From JAGXLC01 sp041686375 (GTDB taxonomy: Bacteria > Bacteroidota > Bacteroidia > Bacteroidales > UBA12077), in NCBI GenBank assembly GCA_041686375.1, contig JAWLEB010000010.1, positions 1 to 64,000 on the forward strand: a stretch of 64,000 nucleotides of DNA, given 5' to 3'. Positions 9,944-19,600 of this stretch are shown here, in pieces (within the stretch, counting starts at the first letter, position 1; the number at the start of each line of letters is the position of its first letter). The notes under the pieces are model-generated. The model saw only the letters and a program-made list of their open reading frames with translations, was not told where the DNA came from and searched no databases. The position numbers and the translations under genes were made by a program.

Positions 9944-11031
9944 GGGGTTATACCGCGTCTCTTAAAATAATGCTTCGGATCACCGCGCTCACCGTATGCT
10001 ATTTCATCGCCTGTAAGAGCTATACGAACTTCCAGACAACTGGTGCAATCAGAAGCCTCTTCATCCGTGCAGGGTTTATTTTCGTATAGTTTATAGCTGT
10101 TTCTGTACATTCCCGGTGTCACATTAGGCATAATAACATTGGCACCCACTTTAACAGCTTTCTCACGCCCTAAAGGATCGATAGCCTGCAAAGCAGTAGC
10201 TGAAGCAATATTAATATCTTTCATCAGTATCCGGAGAACAGCAGTCATTTTCAATGTAAGCTGAAAACGCTCGGTTTCAGAAAGCAACAGATCTTTGTAT
10301 TGATATAAAGGCGTATTGTGATGTTCAATATAAGGCCCCATTCCCACCATATCTATATCCAGTTCTTTCATAAAAATCAAATCATCAGCCAAATCCTCGT
10401 AAGTCTGAAACGGCAAACCAATCATTACTCCTGTACCCGTCTGGTATCCAATATCCTGCAAAGTTTTAAGACATTCCAGGCGATGGTTGTAATCATGTTT
10501 CTCATCATTGGGATGAATTTTATAATATAAGGAACGATTGGAAGCCTCAATGCGCAACAGGTAACGATCTGCACCATTCTCATACCACTCTTCATATACC
10601 TCTCTTGGTTGTTCTCCAAGAGATATTGTAACGCCCAGCTTATTGTCAGAAAGCGTTTTTATTTGCCTTAACAAATTGGTAATTCGCCTGGTGAACTCCG
10701 GAGAAGACACTTCACCCGATTGTAAGACAATTGAACCATAGTTATTCTCATAAGCAAAACGCACAGCATCCAGAATCTCATCATCCTTCAGCTTATACCT
10801 ATTAATCATTCCATTGCTGTGCCTTATACCGCAATAATAACAATTCTTGCTGCATATATTAGAGAACTCAACCAAACCACGATAATAGACTTTTCGCCCT
10901 ACATATTCAGTCTTAACTTCATTACTCTTTCTGAACAGTTTTTCCTTTTGTTCTCCTTCTGTCTGAAGCAAATAAACTATATCTGCTTTAGTGATTTCTT
11001 TCTTGTTTAAAATTTTATCGATATCAGTCAT
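9940..11031 (-). CDS. hydE: [FeFe]-hydrogenase H-cluster maturase HydE (radical SAM)
   Basis: 363 residues. The radical-SAM cluster motif CxxxCxxC is seen as CSKNCYYC (about residue 60), followed by the HydE-typical GIRHSNG. QSGE, RIEASNRSLY and MGPYIEHHNTPL are further HydE hallmarks. The optional second cluster motif CX7CX2C is present near the C terminus (the three cysteines of PCTDEEASDCTSC). HydE acts with HydF and HydG in building the H-cluster; it makes the precursor of the dithiomethylamine bridge. No hydF, hydG or hydrogenase gene is in this window, so they must lie elsewhere. PylB and biotin-synthase-like proteins are related, but the motifs favour HydE. Confidence 0.9.
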   Translation of the reverse strand: MTDIDKILNKKEITKADIVYLLQTEGEQKEKLFRKSNEVKTEYVGRKVYYRGLVEFSNICSKNCYYCGIRHSNGMINRYKLKDDEILDAVRFAYENNYGSIVLQSGEVSSPEFTRRITNLLRQIKTLSDNKLGVTISLGEQPREVYEEWYENGADRYLLRIEASNRSLYYKIHPNDEKHDYNHRLECLKTLQDIGYQTGTGVMIGLPFQTYEDLADDLIFMKELDIDMVGMGPYIEHHNTPLYQYKDLLLSETERFQLTLKMTAVLRILMKDINIASATALQAIDPLGREKAVKVGANVIMPNVTPGMYRNSYKLYENKPCTDEEASDCTSCLEVRIALTGDEIAYGERGDPKHYFKRRGITP

Positions 11032-11088
11032 AAATAATTCAGACTATCAAAGCATTCTCAATAATTTTTCCTGATCATTTTGGAAGTA

Positions 11089-11096
11089 CAAAATTA
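11089..11096 (-). promoter_or_regulatory. Candidate -7 element for hydE
   Basis: On the minus strand this reads TAATTTTG, matching the Bacteroidota -7 consensus TAnnTTTG. It is 58 bases from the hydE ATG. No matching -33 TTTG was seen, so this is only a candidate. Confidence 0.35.
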
Positions 11097-11159
11097 AAAG
11101 TAAAAATCAATAAACCATAAGAAAACAGGCAAATAAGTATAACAATGCAAGATTACAGA

Positions 11160-11771
11160 CTATTCCTCCAACTCCCGCAGGCATTGTTTCAAGGAGAGAA
11201 TATGCCTTTTATATAATTTGTTCACATACATCTTCGCCAGGGGCCGTACCACAATAAAGAACAATAACAATCCAAGAGCTGCACCAATAGCGACAATAAA
11301 CAAAACTTTGGTATTATCGTCCGGAAGGTCAAAAGACAATCCCACTATCAGAGCAATAAAATAAGCGACATATAAAAACTTGTAATAATACCGGGTGAAC
11401 GATTCCAGTCTATCTATTTGTTGTTCAAGTTTTTCCTTTAGAGACAAATTATAATTTTCATACTTGTAAATTTTTCTGTAAGACCCATAGAGATACGATA
11501 AAAAGACTAGGAGAATCAGAAAAATAATAGCAGTAAAAACAACATTCAAAGTTCCTTCCAAAAGCCCGCTTTTAACGAAAACCAATAGAATAATCGGTAT
11601 CAGCAAAATATTCAACCCAGCTTCTATGAAAAAGTTTCTTTTCAACAATCTTAAAGATTGCTGGCTTTTTTTCTCTAAAATCTCATCAAGGTCGTCCGCG
11701 TTTTTGAAATGGCGGGACTGAAATTCAGATGTGTACTTCTTCCATGAACCTTTCAACTTTTCAATATCCAT
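11160..11771 (-). CDS. Unrecognised four-helix membrane protein coupled to the ECF sigma factor
   Basis: 203 residues of no family I can name. A soluble, charged N-terminal part of about 45 residues is followed by four predicted transmembrane helices (about 46-68, 75-97, 128-147, 155-178), with basic loops between them (for example SYRKIYKYENYN). It ends in a short cytoplasmic tail. Its ATG lies inside the end of the sigma-factor gene (11-base overlap), so translation is probably coupled. Position and topology suggest a membrane-bound regulator of the sigma factor, but it lacks a zinc-binding anti-sigma motif. It could equally be an unrelated small integral membrane protein. The anti-sigma role is inference from context only. 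Confidence 0.8.
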   Translation of the reverse strand: MDIEKLKGSWKKYTSEFQSRHFKNADDLDEILEKKSQQSLRLLKRNFFIEAGLNILLIPIILLVFVKSGLLEGTLNVVFTAIIFLILLVFLSYLYGSYRKIYKYENYNLSLKEKLEQQIDRLESFTRYYYKFLYVAYFIALIVGLSFDLPDDNTKVLFIVAIGAALGLLLFFIVVRPLAKMYVNKLYKRHILSLKQCLRELEE

Positions 11772-12273
11772 TTTCCATCTTTTTATACAGTTTTTTAAGC
11801 TTTTTCTTAATTCTTGATATTTTCACGCCCACGTTTGTCTTTGTCATACCCATTATATCAGCGATATCATCATAAGTTTTTTCTTCCATATAAAGCATAA
11901 TAATTGCCTTTTCAATGTCAGACAAATGTTTTATGGCTTTATATAAAACGCTGATTTCCTCAGAAAGATCCTGCTCCTCTTTATTGATAATATTTTCAGG
12001 AATATTGATATCCGTTTGATGATGGTAAACTCTGTTGGTAGCTTTTCTTAGATTTGTGAGTACCGTATTAAGCGCAACACGGTATATCCATGTACTTATT
12101 TTCGATCGGCCTTCAAAAGTAGGATATGCCTTCCAGAGGCTGACCAGTATTTCCTGGAAGGCATCCTCCTGATCTTCCGGATTTTTATAATAAATAGCAG
12201 CAACTTTCTTTATCAGATGTTGATGTCTGGATATTAAACCAAGAAATTCCTCCCTTTTTGCGTTTTTATCCAA
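11761..12273 (-). CDS. ECF-type RNA polymerase sigma factor
   Basis: 170 residues. Sigma region 2 covers about 10-85, with YYKNPEDQEDAFQEILVSLWKAYPTFEG for core binding and ISTWIYRVALNTVLTNLRK for -10 recognition. Sigma region 4 covers about 110-165, with the helix-turn-helix TYDDIADIMGMTKTNVGVKISRIKKKL. The size and two-domain structure are those of extracytoplasmic-function sigma factors. The only usable start is TTG at 12273, because an in-frame stop lies five codons upstream and no ATG follows before region 2. The downstream membrane protein overlaps it by 11 bases and is the likely regulator or partner. Confidence 0.9.
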   Translation of the reverse strand: MDKNAKREEFLGLISRHQHLIKKVAAIYYKNPEDQEDAFQEILVSLWKAYPTFEGRSKISTWIYRVALNTVLTNLRKATNRVYHHQTDINIPENIINKEEQDLSEEISVLYKAIKHLSDIEKAIIMLYMEEKTYDDIADIMGMTKTNVGVKISRIKKKLKKLYKKMENGY

Positions 12274-12401
12274 AACAAATGTCTTTTAGAGATAAGTATA
12301 ATTTTTTTCCTGAATATTACAAGATGCAAGATTTTTTTGAAACATCAACCCAATCCCCGGAAAAGTTTACAAACCGCATTGACCATTTGACATCAAAAAT
12401 A

Positions 12402-12438
12402 TTTGCCCGGAATGTACAATATTTACAAACCGGGCAAA
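12402..12438 (-). terminator. Terminator of gyrB
   Basis: A perfect 9-bp inverted repeat (TTTGCCCGG at 12402-12410, CCGGGCAAA at 12430-12438). On the minus strand it is followed by TATTTTTGATG. It begins 28 bases after the gyrB stop codon. Confidence 0.75.
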
Positions 12439-12465
12439 AATAAATTAATATTTTTGTTTATTCAA

Positions 12466-14487
12466 TTATGCATCAATATTAGCATACTTGGCATGCTGTT
12501 GTATGAATTCCCTTCTGGGCAGAACATCATCCCCCATTAGCATCGAAAAGATTCTGTCAGCCTCAGCAGCACTTTCAATAGTCACCTGGCGCAGCTTTCT
12601 AAATTCAGGGTCCATTGTTGTTTCCCAGAGTTGTTGAGAACTCATTTCTCCCAATCCTTTATATCGCTGAATAGTAACATTAGCTTCTTTTCCTTTTCCG
12701 AGTTCTTCCACAACCTGCTTCCTTTCCTCTTCATTCCAGCAGTAACGCGCCTCTTTCCCTCTTCTGATCTGATACAGAGGAGGCGTAGCAATATAAATAT
12801 AACCACGTCTAATCAATTCAGTCATATAGCGAAAAAAGAAAGTCATAATCAATGTTTCGATATGGCTTCCATCCACATCAGCATCACACATAATGATGAT
12901 TTTATGATAGCGGAGTTTTTCTATATTAAGTTCTTTGCTATCCTCCTCCGTACCAATATACACACCCAAAGCAGTGAAGATATTTTTAATTTCATCATTT
13001 TCAAAAATCTTTGCTCTCAAGGCTTTTTCAACATTCAGGATTTTCCCTTTAAGCGGAAGTATAGCCTGAAAACGTCTGTCTCTGCCCTGCTTAGCAGTAC
13101 CTCCGGCAGAATCACCCTCAACAAGAAATATTTCAGATTTTGTAGCATCCTTGTCAGCACAATCAGCTAATTTCCCCGGTAGTCCTGATCCGTTCATTGC
13201 ATTTTTGCGCTGAACCAGTTCTCTGGCTTTTCTCGCAGCATGGCGAGCCTGAGCCGCAGTAATAACCTTAGAAACAATTGTCTTAGCATCTTTAGGGTTC
13301 TCTTCCAGATAATTGGCCAATAACTCACTCGTAGCCTGATCCACAGCTCCAGTGACATCGGTATTTCCTAGTTTAGTCTTTGTCTGTCCTTCAAACTGGG
13401 GTTCCTGTAATTTAATAGAAATAATTGCAGTTAATCCTTCCCTAAAATCATCGCCACTAATTGTAAATTTTGCCTTAGACAACATCCCTGACTTATCCGC
13501 ATAATTCTTTAAAGTTCTGGTCAATCCCCTACGAAAACCGGCCAAATGGGTTCCTCCCTCTATCGTATTGATATTGTTAACATAAGAGTGGACATTTTCC
13601 GCAAAGGAATTATTGTATTGCATTGCAATCTCCACAGGAATGCCATTCTTGACGGTTTCAACATGAATGGTATTCTCAATAATTTTATCCCGTGTGGCAT
13701 CCAAAAATCCCACGAATTCTTTCAGTCCTTCTTCCGAATAAAAGCTATCATGTCTATAGCCATTACCTTTACTAATGCCATCATTATCCTTATCCAGCTC
13801 AGTGCCATTTCCATTATCCTCGAATTCACGCTTATCTATAATACTAAGCCGAATACCTTTATTCAGAAATGACAGTTCCCTTAAGCGGGAAGCGAGGGTG
13901 TCAAATTTAAATTCGGTTACACTAAAAATTTCATCATCAGGCTTGAAATGTATAATTGTACCGCTCTTATCTGTTTCTCCAGCAACCTTTATTTCTCCCA
14001 AAGCCTTACCTCGTTGGAACTCTTGAATATATACTTTATTATCCCTGTGAATTTCAGCCTTAAGGTATGAAGCCAGGGCATTCACACAAGATACACCCAC
14101 ACCATGCAACCCACCGGAAACTTTATAACTGTCTTTATTAAACTTACCGCCAGCGTGCAAAACAGTCATAACGACCTCAAGGGCAGATTTCCCTTCCTTT
14201 TCGTGGTAATCCACCGGAATTCCGCGACCGTCATCGACCACTGTGATTGAATTGTCCTCATTAATTGTCACATCAATATTTTTCGCATATCCCGCAAGTG
14301 CCTCATCTATAGAATTATCCAAAACTTCATAAACCAAGTGATGCAAACCTCTGTCACTTACATCCCCGATATACATCGAAGGTCTTTTCCGCACTGCTTC
14401 CAGACCTTCCAACACTTGAATACTACCAGCTGAGTAATCTTTCATTCCAGCATCTTTTCTGATTTTTTCTTGCTCTTCTTTAGTCAT
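12466..14487 (-). CDS. gyrB: DNA gyrase subunit B
   Basis: 673 residues. The GHKL ATPase domain (about 20-240) shows EVLDNSIDEAL (Mg-ATP Asn/Glu), DDGRGIPV and GGLHGVG. The transducer domain follows, then the TOPRIM domain with LVEGDSAGGTAKQGRD and DADVDGSHI. The C-terminal tail DDVLPRREFIQQHAKYANIDA is typical of GyrB. With GyrA it introduces negative supercoils using ATP. ParE is the close alternative, but the N-terminal extension and tail fit GyrB. It appears monocistronic: 361 bases separate it from the barrel gene upstream, and a hairpin terminator follows it. No insertion of the proteobacterial type is present, consistent with the short length. Confidence 0.95.
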   Translation of the reverse strand: MTKEEQEKIRKDAGMKDYSAGSIQVLEGLEAVRKRPSMYIGDVSDRGLHHLVYEVLDNSIDEALAGYAKNIDVTINEDNSITVVDDGRGIPVDYHEKEGKSALEVVMTVLHAGGKFNKDSYKVSGGLHGVGVSCVNALASYLKAEIHRDNKVYIQEFQRGKALGEIKVAGETDKSGTIIHFKPDDEIFSVTEFKFDTLASRLRELSFLNKGIRLSIIDKREFEDNGNGTELDKDNDGISKGNGYRHDSFYSEEGLKEFVGFLDATRDKIIENTIHVETVKNGIPVEIAMQYNNSFAENVHSYVNNINTIEGGTHLAGFRRGLTRTLKNYADKSGMLSKAKFTISGDDFREGLTAIISIKLQEPQFEGQTKTKLGNTDVTGAVDQATSELLANYLEENPKDAKTIVSKVITAAQARHAARKARELVQRKNAMNGSGLPGKLADCADKDATKSEIFLVEGDSAGGTAKQGRDRRFQAILPLKGKILNVEKALRAKIFENDEIKNIFTALGVYIGTEEDSKELNIEKLRYHKIIIMCDADVDGSHIETLIMTFFFRYMTELIRRGYIYIATPPLYQIRRGKEARYCWNEEERKQVVEELGKGKEANVTIQRYKGLGEMSSQQLWETTMDPEFRKLRQVTIESAAEADRIFSMLMGDDVLPRREFIQQHAKYANIDA

Positions 14488-14848
14488 TGATATATTTTTT
14501 TAATCTTTATTAAATAGCTAATTATCAGTATCTTCTTTTTTACAAAATACCTGTAAATTTAATAAAATTTATCCGGATTATCGCTATAAAATCCCCGTTA
14601 AACAAGGTTTTTTTTAATATTTTATAATAAGACAAAAACCTCAACAGAAGGGAGTTTAAATTTGACACAAAATCAACAAATAAAACCCTAATCCACCAGC
14701 GTAAACAAAAGCCTATGCATAAAACATGAGGATTCCAAGGGATGCAGAATTAAATTACCTTGACTTTTGCAGCAATAAGTCTCAGATTATGAAACTAATA
14801 ATCTAAATTTCTCCAAATGAAAAGTCGGAAGGTCAATGACAAATATCA
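14488..14848. other. Intergenic region upstream of gyrB
   Basis: 361 AT-rich bases between the barrel gene's stop and the gyrB start. No gene, tRNA or other clear RNA was recognised. A weak hairpin (AGATTA/TAATCT near 14785-14805) lies just past the barrel gene, but without a T-run it is not a convincing terminator. No TAnnTTTG element was found for gyrB on the minus strand. Confidence 0.5.
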
Positions 14849-16507
14849 TTAAAAGGCATAAGTTATCCCGAGATAAATCTGTAGCCCATAGACAGGATAC
14901 TGATGCCAAATGCTGTAGTTATCGGCAAGAAGATTTTTAAATTGCAAATACGCTGATAAAACCTTCGTATATCTATACTCCATTTTGAAATTTAAATCAG
15001 TAAATTCGCCCATTTCTATTTCTTCGCCATCAAGACCATTCTTAGCCCACCTATTACCATACAAATAAGCTTCAGCATCGAAAATTATTTTATTTCTTAT
15101 ATCATATTTTGCAGATAAAGATAAATCGTATAAAGGTTTATGCCAGGGATGAGGTTCATTATATAATGCATACTGGTAATAATTTCCTGTGGCTTTTAAA
15201 TTTAGACTTTCAGAGAAATCAAAAGCAAGTTCTCCGTATATATTCATACATTCGCCGTTATCGTACAAAACACCAAATTGATTTCCTGCGTCATTGGTAC
15301 CTTCCATATCATTATAAAAAAACGGCATATTGTCAAAGAAGTTATATTTCACGCCCGTATTATAATACGTTGAAGATGTCAGATTACCTTTAATTCCTGC
15401 ATAAAATATCATTTTGTTATTGGTATTCTCTACCCTCAGACCCGGAATAATGAACGGATTTTCGAGCGTTGATCGGTAATAACTATTAAAATCAATATTG
15501 CCATCTATTCCTCCATAGGGAATAATATACTGGTTTACAATATCATACTCCATTTCAGCAACCGGATATAGCCGTAATTTTGTATTTTCATTCACTGCAT
15601 CTGCCACAAAATTAATCCCTCCTTTTAATTTCCAGTTATCATCAAATTTAGCTATCGTCGGTTTAAAATGAAATAAAGTATTGGTCCCGGTATCCAGCGG
15701 TGATTCATACATAAGGTAATCAAAACCCGTACTAAGTGCTACAATGTTATTATCAATAAATTTATCGAGGTCAACATTAATACCCACAATGTCTTCATTC
15801 GTATCAAATTTATCGTCAACATGGTCGTAGGTAAAATTAAAATCATAGTTTAAATGAGCAGAATCAGTGTAAGTAGAGTTAAACCCTATATCAGCATTCA
15901 ACCGAAGATAATTTTGCTTAATATCACTTTTATTCAATGCAGTATCAGCAGAAACGTCATATCCATAAAAGTATCGTGTGTTGTTTTTTAGTCCAAGGTC
16001 ACCCTCCAGAACTGAATTGTTGAAAAATCGTTTCCCGAATAATTTTATCTGATTATCGCTATATCCGGCAAAAGTCTCATTACCTTGTGGTAACAGAACA
16101 TTTCCGTCCGAGGAATTATGCTTGAAATAAGCGCCCAGCATCCTATCCTCGGATCTTTTAGTACCAATATGAAATTCAACAACGGGAGAAAATTTACTTC
16201 CCATTCCCACTTTAACATAGTTCGGGTAAAGCTGGGTCAATGGTTCCCCGACCATAGAAGCCGCCGGGACCGGAGCAAGCTCAAATTCAGTCTTTGCCCT
16301 CTTAGGTAACAAGTCATAGTCAAAAGAAATCTCTGTTACAGTCGTATCGGTAATTTCAGGCAGTTCACTTATTTTATTTACTCTCTCAACCTTTGGCTTA
16401 TAGGCTTTTACTACTTGTACCTGTTTGGAAATATCTTCTTGCCCATAAAGAAAATGGATTGAAAAAATCAACACAACGACAAGTATTATAACATTCCTAA
16501 TTTTCAT
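14849..16507 (-). CDS. Outer-membrane beta-barrel protein paired with the TPR protein
   Basis: 552 residues from the ATG at 16507. An upstream in-frame TTG would add 17 basic residues ahead of the signal peptide and is less likely. A signal peptide (about 1-23, ending in LYG/Q) is followed by a short conserved N-terminal strip (VQVVKAYKPKVERVNKISELPEI) and then many alternating amphipathic beta strands. The protein closes with an aromatic C terminus (LQIYLGITYAF), typical of outer-membrane barrels. It looks like the plugless TonB-receptor-like barrels of Bacteroidota; no TonB plug domain is visible. It lies 95 bases downstream of the long TPR gene on the same strand, and the two probably form an operon. 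Its cargo or substrate is unknown. Confidence 0.85.
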   Translation of the reverse strand: MKIRNVIILVVVLIFSIHFLYGQEDISKQVQVVKAYKPKVERVNKISELPEITDTTVTEISFDYDLLPKRAKTEFELAPVPAASMVGEPLTQLYPNYVKVGMGSKFSPVVEFHIGTKRSEDRMLGAYFKHNSSDGNVLLPQGNETFAGYSDNQIKLFGKRFFNNSVLEGDLGLKNNTRYFYGYDVSADTALNKSDIKQNYLRLNADIGFNSTYTDSAHLNYDFNFTYDHVDDKFDTNEDIVGINVDLDKFIDNNIVALSTGFDYLMYESPLDTGTNTLFHFKPTIAKFDDNWKLKGGINFVADAVNENTKLRLYPVAEMEYDIVNQYIIPYGGIDGNIDFNSYYRSTLENPFIIPGLRVENTNNKMIFYAGIKGNLTSSTYYNTGVKYNFFDNMPFFYNDMEGTNDAGNQFGVLYDNGECMNIYGELAFDFSESLNLKATGNYYQYALYNEPHPWHKPLYDLSLSAKYDIRNKIIFDAEAYLYGNRWAKNGLDGEEIEMGEFTDLNFKMEYRYTKVLSAYLQFKNLLADNYSIWHQYPVYGLQIYLGITYAF

Positions 16508-16602
16508 AGTTTGATGTGATTTAATATCATTATTTTTTTTCTTATATCTCCCATTCAATCAGCATTATTCATAAATAAATAAAGTGGGTCAAATGCTGAA
16601 TA

Positions 16603-19600
16603 TCAATTGCTGCTATCCGAATCTCCTGTATCACCTTCATCAGGGAACTGAATTTCCACATTTTCAATACTGTCACTATCCATCTCAAATTTTTCCTGCT
16701 CTATAATCTCATTATATTTTTCCTTTGCAAGCTCAATAATATCATCGTCATCATCAACAGGCTCATAATTTTCCACTATACTCTTCAATGTATGCTTCGC
16801 CTGAAAACTATCCTCCATAGCCAAATACACATCAGCCAAAAGTATAAAGCTCCTTGCTTTCCAATATTCCTGTGATGAATTTTGCTCTATGAAATCTAAT
16901 ATCTCATTTTCAGCAACTTCCCATTCTTCTTGTTTAAAATATATTTCAGCGATAAGATATCTGGCCTCTGCCCCCTCTTTGCTATTAACTTCCTCTGCAA
17001 TTCTTTGTAATTCTTTTCGTGCCCGTTGATACTCTTCCAGCTCAAATAGGGACTTCCCCTTAATATACAACGCTTCCCGCTGTAATCTGTCGCTTATTTT
17101 GTCAGTATGTAAGACTTTATCAGCGGCATCCACTGCTTTATCGTAATCTCCAAAGTCGTACAGTATTCTCATCTGCCCAGTTCTTGCATCCATGATATTG
17201 GCACTTTCTTCAGCTTCTTTTTCTAATCGTTCGTAAAGCTCAAGCGCCTCCTCATAGTTATCGTTATCATAATATATTCCCGCTGCAGCTGCCAAGGACT
17301 GCTCTGTATACTCATTACGGCTTCTATCAATTACATATTCGTAATGTTCCAGTGCCTTATCAAACTCATCATTTCGATGGTAACAGTCAGCCATATAAAA
17401 ATGAGCATTTACTGTAAAGGCCCCATTTCTAAAATTGCGCAGATACTTTTGAAAAGACTGAATTGCCTTATCACATCCCTGCTCCATATAAGTTCTTTCA
17501 GCCGAGGTATAAGTTAGTGAATCCTGTTCCCCTGAACTAACTTCAGCAAAATCATCATCCAGGCCGTCAACGTATGTAACATAATCATCTACGCGGTCCA
17601 TGTCTACGTATACATTCTTTAAGCCATTTAAAGCATTTTTAGCTTCTGCTGTACCTGGGTATTCAGCAATAACTCGCTTAAGATACTCAATAGCCTCTTC
17701 ATTTTCATTTTGTGCATAATGAATAAGTCCCAACTGTACCAAAGCACGTTTCACATATTGACTGGATGAATATTCATCGACTAACTTTTCAAAATATTCA
17801 ATAGCCCTCTCGGGATTATCAATATCCATATAGCTTCTTCCAATCTCAAAATGGGCATCGTCTGAATAATTTGACTGGGGGTACTTATCAATTAATGTTT
17901 GGAGGCTACTAATTTGTTGATCGTGTTGTCCTTGCAATCCCATTGCAATTGAACTCTGAAACATAGCATAATCCTGGTCCCATACATTCACTTCAAGCGC
18001 CTGGTTATAATTCGCCACAGCCAGAGAAAAACTTCTTCTCAGGAAGTAGCAATCTCCCAGACGAATGTATGTATCCGCAAGATATTTGGGTTCTTTCGAT
18101 CTGCTCAGATTAATGAATTTACGGAACCATTCAATCGCCTCCGGGTATTTTTTTTGCTGAAAATAGGCATATCCCAGATTATAATGTGCCTTGTCATACA
18201 CTGGTGTTGAAAAAGCCCCTGGCAACATCAGAAAAGAATTATAACTAGCCGCAGCATCTTCGTATTTCTCTAATTGGTAATATGATTCAGCTCTCCAATA
18301 TTGTGTCAGAGCCGCAATATTTTTGTCATATTGCTCATACTGCAATGATTTGTTAAAAACCAGAATGGCTTCGTCATAATGTCTATTATTATATAATTCC
18401 AATGCCCTGAAATAAGCAACTTTTTGGTATGCCTTTTCCAGTGAAACATCCATATCATCAACCTGTTCCAGTGATTTTAACGCATCTTGATAATTATTTG
18501 AATTTAAATAGGCCTGTACAAGATAGTTATATGCTTCATCAATATTATCCGAGTCCGGGTATTTTTCTATATAATCCTTGAAAGCATTAATTGCGGCATT
18601 AAAAGGTGTATTTCTGAGCTGGAAAGTAATTTTTGCATAATTAAACAATGCATTCTCCTTAATTTCAGGATCATGATCCAATTTTGAAGCGAATTCAAAA
18701 GCCAGTTTCGCTTTATTTTCATTATTGGTATTCAAATAACAATCGGCCAAATGATAATAAGCGCTCTGTGCCAGTTCATCATCTTCATCAGTAACTTCTT
18801 CAAAATTTTCTATTGCGTTATCGTACTCTTCTAGCTTATAAGCCGTATAGCCTATCTGATAATAATCCTGGCGACTAAGTTTTTCTGATTTCTCTTTATG
18901 TAACTCCAGGTAAGTTAATGCACTGTCATAATTATTCAGGTTAACATATGAATCTCCTATAATTTTTGCAATTTCCGGCATACGCTTCGTAGTTGCCGAC
19001 TTAACATACTGGGGAGCATAATCAATTACCTCCTCAAATTTTTCCTGAAAATAGTATATCTGAGTGATATAATAAGGCATTATCGGGGCAAAAGTTTTAT
19101 TATCCATTAACTGTTTAAATCCTTCCAGAGCAGTTTGATAATTCCCGTTTTCATAGGCAATATGGGAATAATAATATAAAGCCGGGGATGAATATTTGGT
19201 GTTTTTATCTTTAATTTCGTAAAGTTCATCACTGGCATTGTTGGAACTGCCGATTTTATAATAACTATATCCCAGCTTAAAACGATATTCAGACAACACT
19301 CTATCATCTAACCGATTTGTATTAACCTTTTCAAGCCAGCGAACAACATTTTGATATTGCTCCTGCCTATATTGAAATTTACCCATATTAAAGTATGCCT
19401 GATTAACCTTTGAGCTCTCCGGATACTTTGAAATAAATTGAGAGATGAGATATTCAGCATCTTCATTGAATAATTCAATCGCGCATATAGCAATATAATA
19501 CTCTGCATTAATTCTATATTCACTACTTTCAGAAAAAGCATCCAGCACATCCTTAAATTGCTCCTGTGCTACTGCATATTTCTCTTTATCAAACAATTCC

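Noticed and set aside
12631..13170. 179-codon open frame on the plus strand inside gyrB
   Set aside because: It is the reverse-strand shadow of gyrB; the gyrB protein is unambiguous and this frame has no recognised feature.
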